The notes below the pieces were generated by a model that saw nothing but the letters and a program-made list of their open reading frames with translations, was not told the origin of the DNA and did not search any database. This document shows, piece by piece, positions 1-9,752 of a stretch of 64,000 nucleotides of DNA. A program made the position numbers and the translations under genes. Each line of letters begins with the position of its first letter. Positions within the stretch are counted from its first letter, which is position 1. Source of the DNA: Isoetes taiwanensis (Eukaryota; Streptophyta; Lycopodiopsida; Isoetales; Isoetaceae); NCBI GenBank assembly GCA_021234155.1, contig JAJEKV010000093.1, positions 2,215,712 through 2,279,711 on the forward strand, read 5' to 3'.

Positions 1-1620
1 TTCCATCAATCACAACAGGCATATATTGCAATGGACGTTCAAGAGCTTTTTTTCTGTGTTTGGCAAGCTTTCTTCTCTCTGGCCGCTTGTTGTTCACGAT
101 GTCCGCAAGGTTACGTTGCACAATATCTGTAGAAGAAATCAGGTCAAAGCATTTTCTTTAAAACAAGTGAGAGATTGGAGAACATGAGCTTACTTCTTTT
201 CGACCTCTGTCTTTGCGGTTTCTCTTTGACTTTTTAATTACGCACACCTTGAGCAAAACAGGACATTCTATGTCTCCGGGAATTTTCACTAAACCGAATT
301 CACTTTTCCACGGGCCCGGTGAAGTGTGAGTAAGAGATGTCTTTGAAAGGCCGAGTGCAAGTCTCTTTGTACTCATTAAAAACATCTTTTTGGTGATGTT
401 ATCGGTTAAATGATACATGTTGTTGTTAGGCGGTTTCTCACATGTTTCTCTAAAATATTTCTCCATCCATGACACAAAGCAAGGGCATGCATGGTTACAA
501 CTCTTCTTGGTCCACAATGATCATCAATTGCTGGATTTTTGTCCGATCTTTTTGTGTATTTTAGACATTCTGGTGGACCCTAAACGGTGGACAACCATAA
601 AGCATTTCTGGCAAACTTCTTGACGGTTAATGTAGTGCAAGAAGGTGTTGCGGTCTGGTCTTACATGATAGGCCAAGTAGGCATTCTGGTCAGCCAATGT
701 CATTGAACTGTAGTTGTCTCTAATTGCTCGTAATTTAGACATGTTAAATTTGTTGATGCAACCCAATGAGCAGCATTTACTTCTTAAAAGTCTTCTCATT
801 TTATGCTCGTCCATAAGGTTTCTTCTTCTTACAGAGGAGCATGCTCTCAAACCATAATCTGGCTAGAGAATGTGTAATCTCGTTGCACTTCGTTGGTGTC
901 TTCATCTTCTGAAGAGAGTTCTACTCTGGGGGTGACCTCCTCTGCCCTTAGTGGTGTGCTTGTAGAGGAGAACAAACCACGTGAAGCTGTACCCGGATAA
1001 GGTGGAGATGCAGTGTTGAATGAAGGAGATGGGCCACTATATGATGTGCCAGTGAAAGTTGTTGTAGCGTCTTCACAGGGAGTTCGTTCAAACATATCTC
1101 TTATAGCAGACTGAAATTCTGCAAACCCATGTGTCACCACGTTTGTGTGAAGAGGAGTAGATGCTGCAGGGTCGTCTTCATTTGTAGTAAAATCGTGATG
1201 GGAGAAGCGATGGAGAATCTCGCAGTCTTCAGAACGTGCTGTATTCCTGGCATGTGTAAGTGAAGATGGAGAAACAACAAACGGCGGAGGTAGTCTGTTC
1301 CAAAAAATTTGCTGAGGTCGAGCCATTGTAGTGTCGGGGGATGGTACGAATGGTGGTGGAAGATTGCTACGTGCAACAGGTGAGGCTTTGAAAGGAGGTG
1401 GCAGCCGGTTTCTTACTGGACTTGGAGAGGGTTGGAAAGGTGGTGGCAGTCTACTAGTTACTGGACTCGGAGTGTCTTCGAGAAGCAACAAAGACCTTGT
1501 CGAGGTAGGTGTTGAAGAAGCATCTCCGTCTTGTGTTCCATCTGAAGTAGAGGTACTTGGGCAAACAAATGGTGGTGGAAGTTTGTTCACGAAGCGGTTA
1601 ACCATGTCAAGCAACTGCAA
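1..1620 (-). pseudogene. Transposase-like gene, 3' end beyond window
   Basis: Unrecognised transposase-like gene. The first segment (1620-847) encodes a Pro/Ser-rich region with five LPPPF repeats and an acidic tail. The next (850-524) encodes a Cys-rich region (CC, then C, then FC/VC-like CQKC) resembling the N-terminal zinc-binding region of large DDE transposases. It continues in the same frame at 517 after two tandem TGA codons (526-521). A GTAAGC donor near 197 and a TTCTACAG acceptor near 131 fit a 67-bp intron. The last visible residues, PVVIDG, resemble the start of a catalytic block (often IDGMDQ in such proteins, from memory). The frame changes near 850, by an unplaced intron or an indel. 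It diverges from the ParB-MTase gene, and palindromes lie between them. Superfamily not determined. Confidence 0.5.
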
Positions 1621-1624
1621 AAAA

Positions 1625-1940
1625 TTGTGGGCTTGTTACTAACTCACAAGTCGATTGGACTAATGATATTCGAGAATACAAATGCTATTCCAGAATAGTA
1701 TTTTGTGTGCAGCATTTGCTGTGTGTGTGCAAAGATGCTATTCCAGAATACACTTGTCCAGAGTGTTTGGACAAGACGTATTCCGCATCACATAGAAAAA
1801 CACAACTGATAGTGGCCTACCTTTAAAAAGAAAAATCGAGCGCCTCAGTTGCGTATTCCGCTTTCAGAGATTTAGTCGCCAGCCCGAGCGCCTTCCGATC
1901 AATATTCATTTGCTGTATTCCGATTTACATAGCGAAAACA
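1625..1940. promoter_or_regulatory. Divergent intergenic region with palindrome sites
   Basis: This is the gap between the minus-strand transposase-like gene and the plus-strand ParB-MTase start. It holds two decayed palindromes (TATTCCAGAATA at 1686-1697 and 1739-1750). Three half-sites (GTATTCCG) lie near 1779, 1853 and 1915. A shared promoter region is inferred only from the divergent layout. Confidence 0.45.
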
Positions 1941-2011
1941 ATGGACAGGTAAGCATGTAAAGTACATAGTACATCTTTCTTATGTTTCCTGATTTGCTTT
2001 TGTAGGCCAAA

Positions 2012-2277
2012 GTGTATTCCGGAATACACTTTGCCCATCTGGCGAAGAGCAAAGTGTATTCCGGAATACACTTTGCTTGTGTTTTTGAGAACACTTGTTT
2101 TTTTGCACTTAAATAACACACTTTTTAGCTGAAACAGACCACTTTTTAGGTTAAAAATAACAGTTTCGAATCCAATTAAGGCACAAGAAATTGACTTAGA
2201 GTGACAATATTTTTGCTTGTTTTCCTGTCTTTTTCTGGCCTTTAGGGCACAAGATTAGTAAATGTTATTCTGGAATA
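2012..2277. repeat. Palindrome sites in intron 1 of copy 1
   Basis: Two perfect GTGTATTCCGGAATACAC dyads lie at 2012-2029 and 2054-2071, 42 bp apart. The flanks extend the symmetry with AAA/TTT and GC. A decayed TATTCTGGAATA site is at 2266-2277. Confidence 0.9.
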
Positions 2278-3727
2278 CAGTTTTCGTTTGAATTTCTGTC
2301 TTAACATGGTTGTTTTAAACGTTTTAGTGGCAGGGAAGAAGGAAGCAAGAGGGCATCAAAGAAATCTCAGAAGCCTAAGCGTCCACACCCTCAAAAGCAC
2401 ACCGCTGACACGGACGAGCCTGCTATTTACGAAAACTATCAAACGCAATGGTTCGTAACCAGGGGTGCAGATGGAAAATACAGCACACTGACGTTTCTGT
2501 ACGTCTGTAAAAGTGCTGGGAACAAAAGGTACGCCGACTCCGAGTTTGTTAACCTTGGGACAATAAAAGATGTCTCCGAGGTTGCCAGACAAGGAGGTCA
2601 GGTGGGGAGGCTATCCTTCAAGACCTCCCAAGGCTTCATTGTTGTGGACATCGCATTCTTTAGAATTGTCAGTGTGCAACCACAGGCACTGTACAAATTT
2701 TTTTCACACTACCGGATAAAACGAACCTTGTGTTCAGTAATTAGACAGGTTTGTTCCAGTACAAGCGAGGACTTTCCTGTCAGTGAGTCCGAGCAATCAG
2801 ATGGAGAAAGGTCACAATCACCACCATCTGCTAGTTCTTCAAGGAGGTCATCAGATGGAGGTTCCCAGGAACAAGACGAGGAAGAGCCCCCTGTGCCGCC
2901 AAAGAAACTTAGCAGGCCAAGGGCAACCATAGCTGCTAAGAACCAAAGAAGCGAAAAGTACAGCAACTTGAAATCACAGAAGTCCCCGAGGAAAGCTCAA
3001 AAAAACAAAAGGGAAAAGGAAAAGCTCCCGGGGTTGCAATAAAGGAAAAGAAGGTTGATAAGACCTCTGAAAGAATGGAGGTTATTAATAGAGAAAAATT
3101 TGTACAAGGGGTGATTTATCTTCCTGTGACTAGCATGAGGCTGCCCCCAAAGAATGAGTCTGGCGAAAGGCCGCTTCAAGTTCGAAAAATTTATGCCGAC
3201 CACTTAAGGAACTTGAAGGACAGAATTAGGAGCAATCCAAATGCTCATGTGGCCCCAATAGTTGTCCTTGTTGACAGGGAGCAATGCAAAACCCCCCAGG
3301 AATATGACAGAGAAAACGCAGAAACATACACTCACTACGTCTTGGGAGGAAATCATAGCTTCAAGGCAAGAAGGCAGCTGTACAAACAAAAGAATAACCC
3401 CAGGTACCTCTCTGTCTTGTGCGCAGTTTACTGTGGTCTCACCGACGAGGAAGCAAAAATCGTTGCCAACACCCATAATGCTGACAACGAGTACAAATTA
3501 AAGATGAGCTTCGTCGACAAGATCCAATTTATGTAATGTGGAGTATATGATTTTAAGGAAAAATATGGAGAAGATTTGAAGAAACCGCATACTCGTTAGA
3601 ATCGAAGGAAGCGTCGTTTGTGGAGTCTTTGCCTTAAGTACAATGAAGCTAATAAACGGCAGTCTCTCATACCGCGTGACAACTGGTTTCAACTAGCCTT
3701 CAGAGATGGCAGGGTAAGTTTCTTTTG

Positions 3728-3739
3728 TATTCTGGAATA
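3728..3739. repeat. Palindrome site in intron 2 of copy 1
   Basis: A single TATTCTGGAATA site sits in a 62-bp intron. It differs from the TATTCCGGAATA consensus by one C-to-T change at the central CpG. Confidence 0.85.
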
Positions 3740-4100
3740 ACCATGCAGAAACTAACCTTGTTTGTTACCGTGCAGATATGGGACCTTCAAAATGAAATTT
3801 TTACCATGTTCGAGCGTGGTGAATTAAAAAGTAAAGGAAAGGTCTCGAGAAAAGAAGAAAGGTTTCGACGTCCGAAGAAGGAAATGGCGATCACGGTGCC
3901 CGAGAGAAATGCGGGGCTTTACATGGACATACTAGAAAGGCTACTGCAGAAGGTCGTTGATAAAGAGTTTACGCTCGAACAGATGTCCAAGGAACTGCAC
4001 AAGTAAGAACGACAGAACTTTCATTTAAATTTTCCTTCCGTAGTTGGTTCAGTCTGCAAGCTGAGATGTCTTTCGAAACACACTTTTGTTTTTCGGGAAG

Positions 4101-4341
4101 CCAAAGTGTATTCCGGAATACACTTTGGCTTAATTAGGGAAGTCAATGTGTATTCGAATACACTTTGGCTTACAAGCCAAGAAGCCAAAGTGTATTCCGG
4201 AATACACTTTTGCTTTGAACGTAAAGCAAAAATGTATTCCGGAATACACTTTTGCTTCGAACGTAAAGCAGAGGTGTATTCCGGAATACACTTTTGCTTT
4301 TGGCTTGTAAGACAAAGGGTATTCCGGAATACACTTTGGCT
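4101..4341. repeat. 42-bp-period palindrome array in intron 3 of copy 1
   Basis: Six dyads around TATTCCGGAATA start at 4106, 4148, 4190, 4232, 4274 and 4318, an exact 42-bp period for five and 44 bp for the last. The second site has lost the central CG. Flanks keep CAAA/TTTG symmetry, and spacers share AACGTAAAGC. The array takes up most of the 404-bp intron. Confidence 0.95.
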
Positions 4342-5138
4342 TCTTCTTGGTGCTTTCGTTTTCCAGAAAACAATACTCACCTTGTTTAATTGTTCTTGAC
4401 TTCCAGCCAGAAAAATGTTATTACGTGCCAAACATGTTTAATGGAGCAATTGAACATGGACAGCTGGGACAGATGTAAAGAGCTCTATCCCATAGCAACT
4501 TCCGACGAGCGTATTATTCAATACGCTCCAAATTTTGAGGGCTGGGTACGTCTTTTTCCTGTTTTTAATGTTTTTCTTTTGTGATGCCTGCCTAACATCA
4601 TTTACTAACAGAGCAAGAAGAAGAACAAGGACCTACCAGAAGGTTTTATGCACCTGGTAAGGACAGCCAGAGAAGAGAGGACTCTAGCGGATAGGTGTAT
4701 TGTTGATGTTGAGCCCTCCGACTACGAGAGGTTTTCCATGTTTGATCAAAATAACTATTATTTTATCGTTCATGGGGACTGCACTAAGTTGGCTGGAAGT
4801 ATAAAGCCACAAGATTTTACTTTGGTCATAGCAGACTTGCCGTATGGGTTTTTGAAGGATAGCCCTTCGACGATCGGTCATTCAAAACTCGAATTTAATG
4901 CTTTTCGCCGATGGAATTAAGCAAGGTTACCACAAAGAAAAAACCGGGCGTCTTGTTGTGTTCCACCCCAAAGATGCAATCCGGACTTGTGGAAGCTACT
5001 TTCAAGAACCACCGGTTCTCTCTGTGCAAGCCGGTTATGAAAATATGGTCTGGTGAGTCTTCAAATCTCGAGTGCAGTTGAAACGTTCTTTCTTTCAAGT
5101 TTTGAGTCATTGTTGCAGTTGTAACTCTCGTCATGTTC

Positions 5139-5171
5139 TATTCTGGAATACGTACTTACTATTCTGGAATA
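5139..5171. repeat. Two palindrome sites in intron 5 of copy 1
   Basis: TATTCTGGAATA occurs at 5139-5150 and 5160-5171, 21 bp apart (half the 42-bp spacing of the intron 3 array). Both carry the same C-to-T change. Confidence 0.85.
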
Positions 5172-5851
5172 CGATCTTGCAGGTACAAAACTAATATTTA
5201 CTACCATGGTGGAGGACCGAGGCTACTGAGCAAGGTTGAGTATCTCCATGTAGCTTACTGGAGTTTCGACGGGAAGCGTACCATGGAGCACTTTAACACA
5301 GCATCCTGCCAAAATTTTTCTAATGTCCTAGAGTTCCCCCAGATATTACGAAGCTCCGGGACCCAAGTGCACAAGGCAAAATTGTGAATCATTACCAGAA
5401 GCCACAGAAGCTAATTAATCATATTCTGGATATGTTTTCACGTCCAGGAGATTGGGTCCTAGATGCTTTCTCTGGCTCTGGTACAACAATAGCATGTGCA
5501 CTTAAAAAGGGACGTAATTGTGTTGCTGTTGACATTGATAAAGAGGCTGTAGACTTTATTAAGATGCGGTTTATACGCTCTACCAACTCTACGGATGAAA
5601 ATCAAGAGTTGGGAGCCAAATCATCATCTGATTTTGCCAAGATGACATCTTCTGAGATACAACCTCCTTTCACAAGCTCTCTGGAAGATGAAGCTACCTT
5701 TGCAGAGCTCAAAGAAGTAGCTCTAGTTACTATTCCTGAAGAGACTGTTGACACCAACAAAGATAAAATAGTGACAAAGGAGCAAACTGTGGAGATAGAA
5801 AAAGGTGAGACGAGCAAACCACACACTGAGGACTTCGATTTAGACCTCTGA

Positions 5852-6160
5852 GTTAGTTTTTGCTATATTATTTACTACTGGCTATAAAATAATGCCATAT
5901 TTGATGTACTGAAAGAAATTAATAAAAAAAAAAAAAAATTTTATTTTTACGTTATTTTGATGTCCTCGAATTCATAGTAATATTCCTGGTGTATTAATGT
6001 CTGGAATTTTGCCATTTTCAAGTGCTCTATTCTACAAATGCAAGATCATCACTTCAAAAGAGCCCAAAATGCACGATAAAATATTTTGTTTCTCTTCAAA
6101 TCCCCAACTTCTTTTGAAAATGATCATTTTTTAAATCCTGGTGTTTTTTTTAAGGGAATC
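5852..6160. other. AT-rich downstream region of copy 1
   Basis: A 3' flank with an A-run at 5924-5938. I see no coding sequence and could not identify an element terminus here. Confidence 0.4.
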
Positions 6161-6167
6161 TTTGAAA

Positions 6168-6195
6168 CGGGAGTGCTGCAACACTCCCGTTTAAT
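6168..6195. repeat. Perfect 11-bp hairpin
   Basis: AAACGGGAGTG and its exact reverse complement CACTCCCGTTT are separated by a 6-nt loop. It lies at the truncated 3' end of the gypsy remnant and may be a small inverted-repeat scar or element terminus. Confidence 0.55.
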
Positions 6196-8573
6196 TTGCA
6201 ATCGTGTTAACCTTGGTTGTATCAAAATGGCAGTTAGAAAGCTTGCCAAACAAGCGGTGCCGTCGTAGCTTTTCCAAGATTTTCCTTGGGTGTGCTACGT
6301 GTTCTTCCAATGACTTGCTATATATGAGGATGTCGTCGAAGAAGATGATGACGAATTCATCCAAATACTTCCTGAAGATGTCGTTCATTAGCCTCATGAA
6401 TGTTGCGAGGGCATTTGATAAGCTGAAAAGCATGTCTATAAATCAATAATGTCCATACCGCATTTTAAAGGCAGTCTTATGAATTTCTTCTTCCTTGATT
6501 CTTATCTGATGATACCTGGATCTCAAGTCTATCTTGGAAATGACTTTCGCCCCTTGGAGTTGATTCATCAAGCTGTCTGCTCTAGGTAAAGCGTTGTTCT
6601 TTACCATCTGCTTGTTGTAGTCTATACACATCCTTAGACTTCCATCTTTTTTCTTTACAAAGAAAATGAGTGTCCCAAAGGGTGAACGCTTGCTCTGATG
6701 AATCCAAGTTCAAGCAATTCTTGTTTCTTGAGCTCCGCTAGCTCTGGGATGTTCATCTTGTAGGGGGCCTTGCTGTTAGGCTTAGCATCTGGTGCTAGTG
6801 TGATTTCACATTCCACGCCTCTGTAAGGCGGCAATTCACGGATCTCATCCGGAAAGACATCATGGAATTCCCTGATTAGCCTTGCAACTGACCTGGGCAA
6901 CTCTTTCAAACTTGGCTCACCTTGCTTTTCTTGACCCAGCTCAATTGCCTCTAGTCTAAGGATATACTCCACTTTGTCCTTCATTAAGCTTTTATGCAAT
7001 TGCTTCAAAGAGATACACTGCATGACTGAAAGGACTTTCTTACCTTTAACTACAAAGCGGTTTTCTTCGGATGCTGTGATCGAGATTTCGTGCCTGTCGC
7101 AGTCAATCATATCTTTAGCTGGCTTCAAGAACTCCATTTCCACTATGAAGTCGTATTTATCAATGCCCATTACCTATGCTCCCATGATCAATTTAGTTCC
7201 ACTGAGGTCTATATCAAAGTTGACTATCTTACCCTTCGTGTGGTGAATTGCACCACTTGCCATACTGACCGGTCTGGGTTTGGACTTAAGGGTCTTGGAC
7301 TTCAATAAAGTGGCCAGTTTGGGAGAGGCAAAGTTGTGAGCTACCTGTATCTATGAGGACTACGTTGGGCTTATTATCAATGATGCCCTCAGCTGAAATG
7401 ATGGTGGACTGATTTTTGGCATCACCTTACTCAATAGATGCACAGATTCTACACTCACCTTTTGTCCTGTGGTTCTTGTTGGTCGTCTTCATCGTCGTCC
7501 ACTTTTGTTGGTGACTCCCAATCAATGAGTTTTGTCAGTGCTGCTTGCATCACGAAGGGGAATTATGTGTGCGATGACCCGGCTGGAAGCATCTGAAACA
7601 TAGCTTCTTCTTTATGCATTCCTCCCTCTTTTCCTTGGGGATACTATCCAAAAAGAATTTCACTGACTTTCCCCTTGGACCCTCCCGGTGCTTCTGCTCC
7701 CCATATGAGCCTTTCCTATCCATCTTTCCCTGAGATTGCTGCCCTGCTAGTGTGGAGGATAGCTGCCTGGGTTGATAAGAGCCTGTTGCTTTCCCCTTGT
7801 AGAATGATTGTTTCTGCCCGGGGGTTGTCGGTGCTTCCTCCAAGCTTAGTGCCTTGTCTTCGGCCTCCCCAATTGTTTTCAACCTCTTAATGTTATTGTT
7901 CAGTCCCTCAATACAGCCATCCACAACCTGCCTCTCTGTGATCCTTGGAACATTTAGCCTTGGTCTCATGAATTCCTCTATATATTTTTCCAATGATAGG
8001 TTCCCTTAATCCAATCTGTAGAACTGCTGAATCTGCCTGCTTGTGTGCGACCTTGGGACGTAGCGCTTGTGGAAAGCCTTACTGAAGACTTTGAATCTGC
8101 AATTGTTCCTTCTCAGCTTGTTTGACTTGGCATATCCTTTCCACCAAATGCGAGCTGGCCCAAACAGGTTTGTTGTTGTCACTTTTCCTATGTCCTTGTC
8201 TTTCATGCCATATGAGTTACCAAATTCTTCCATTTCGTCCAACCAGGCTTCAGCTTCCATTCTTGACCTATCCTTCCGGAGAACTGCCCCAATTTTCGAG
8301 TTTTCCACACGTTACTCATGGCACCATCGACCTTTTTCTGGTAGTCCCCTGTTCTATGGTTCCTGTCCCTACCTTGTGAGGTGTCTGACTCACTTTCGGA
8401 AATGCTTCGAGATCCGTTTTCTGTATTGTCTGACTGGCTGGAGCTAGAAGGAGTTGGGCTCCTACTTTTTTTCCTCTTTCTGTTCTTCTCAAGCACATGG
8501 ACTTCTTCCTACTCTGGTTGAGGAGCTTCAGTGGTGGAGGCGGCATTGGTCCATATTCCTGTGCATACATCAA
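6191..8573 (-). pseudogene. Ty3/gypsy gag-RT remnant, truncated
   Basis: A degraded retrotransposon read right to left. The gag region (about 8573-7550) includes the typical YVP-type capsid motif and a zinc knuckle CFRCFQPGHRTH whose last Cys is now Ser. A protease/linker and RT start are at 7170-6655 (HDVFPDEIRELPPYRGVECE). RT palm pieces are at 6631-6443 ([24 protein letters not shown]) and 6433-6191 (FFDDILIYSKS, the YVDD-box region). Frames change several times. RNase H, integrase and both LTRs are absent, so it is truncated at the hairpin near 6190. Confidence 0.85.
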
Positions 8574-8749
8574 AGGCGTGGCCCACTCACTGTATTAGTT
8601 GCTACATCTGGTTACACATTCGGACTAGCTTTCCGTTGATAGTTTCAGTCGTCGTATCTTGTTCCTCGTCATGTTCTCTGCCGAAAAAGTCCCTAGGTTG
8701 CCACTGGTGCTGTCTGGCCTGACCTTGGGATTCTGAGCCGGTATTCCTG

Positions 8750-9750
8750 GCTGCAAGTATTTGTCACCATGTTTGTTATTCAAAATTATTCATCATGATG
8801 TCATTTATATGCTAATTCTTATTAGCCCTAAAAAAAATCAAATTGGAACTCGACTTGTAAGTTAACAATAAATTATATTAATTGATAACATCGTCATACA
8901 ATTTGAAGCTTGAATATTATATAATCTTAGTACACTTTTAATGCATAGGAAGGGAGAAAAAGGTTTAGCGTTTGGAGCCCTTCATGGACTTGAAGAAGTC
9001 CTTCGCGTCAATCGAAGACCCTTGCGACATTGCGGAAAATATTTTTGACTCCACCTCACATCACTCCTCACCATTCACCAACAAATGTTGACGCATAAAC
9101 CCTAAACCCTCTTATTTGTTTTTGGTAATTTTCCTATATTTATTTGTTTTCTATTTATCCAAAGCTTGCTTAGATTATTGCAGAGACAACTTAGATAGCG
9201 GGTAACCATTCCTGCATATAATTCTTGCATCTTGAGTCAACTGTTCTCCCATGCAAAAACGGTGACCCGATGACTACATTGATAATCAGTCCACCATTCT
9301 GACCTGTCCATCCCGCCCACACCAAGATACAATGGTCCATTGAGCGGGTCAATCAACAAGCTAAATTTGCACCCTGATTTTCTTTTTCATTAAATATATA
9401 CTCCGCAGGCAAACTACAAAACGGGTTTGCAAATCTAGATCAGTCTTGAGGAACCAGAATTATAACTCGTGTGGCATTTCTTTACAAATGACCATTTAAA
9501 TAATTGGTCTAACCCAACACATGTTGGACATTTGCAGTGCCTCACAAGTCAGTAAAATCATTTAAAGTCATTGTAGATAGAAGCCCTCCAATTTTTGCTG
9601 CTACTCCAAACTAGAGATACAACCCTTTTGCTGTCTCATATGATAAGAGCAGTTTGTCCCCTGGGTAAGGGAAATCCGTTGACTTGCTGATTCACCATCA
9701 TGTTGCATCAATCAAATGAAGAATAACCACACTGTGATATATGTGAAGCC
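8750..9750. other. No gene seen; 3' flank of helicase gene
   Basis: AT-rich noncoding sequence without recognisable coding, RNA or repeat features. The part nearest 9750 should include the helicase 3' UTR. Confidence 0.5.
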
Positions 9751-9752
9751 TT

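Larger units (their letters stand above)
1941..5851 (+). pseudogene. ParB-like / beta-class DNA methyltransferase gene, copy 1 (decayed)
   Basis: Six exons. Exon 1 is ATGGACAG (1941-1948). GT-AG introns are 1949-2333, 3714-3775, 4003-4406, 4546-4611 and 5053-5182. The protein has an N-terminal domain of unknown function, an acidic Ser-rich linker, a PKKRKV nuclear-localisation-like motif, then a ParB-like domain (GGNHSFKARRQL; TDEEAKIVANTHNADN). A methyltransferase follows: DLPYG (DPPY-like motif IV) first, then VLDAFSGSGTT (motif I), the order of beta-class N4C/N6A enzymes. An acidic tail ends in DFDLDL. Breaks: a frameshift near 2935, TAA at 3534, TAG at 3597, and frameshifts near 4905 and in the C-run near 5337. 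The family is bacterial in type, but the introns and NLS-like motif mean it is nuclear-adapted. Base specificity (N4C or N6A) cannot be read from this. Confidence 0.85.

Noticed and set aside
1331-1642. Plus-strand Gly-rich open frame over the LPPPF repeats
   Set aside because: It is the complement of the repeat-bearing minus-strand frame.
4101-4341. CRISPR array
   Set aside because: Regular spacing is suggestive, but spacers are themselves repeated (AACGTAAAGC) and the repeats are perfect dyads in a spliceosomal intron of a nuclear gene. No cas genes.
4021-4431. Open frames across the palindrome array on both strands
   Set aside because: They arise from the repeat itself (recurring VYSGIHF/VFRNTL peptides) and fall in an intron.
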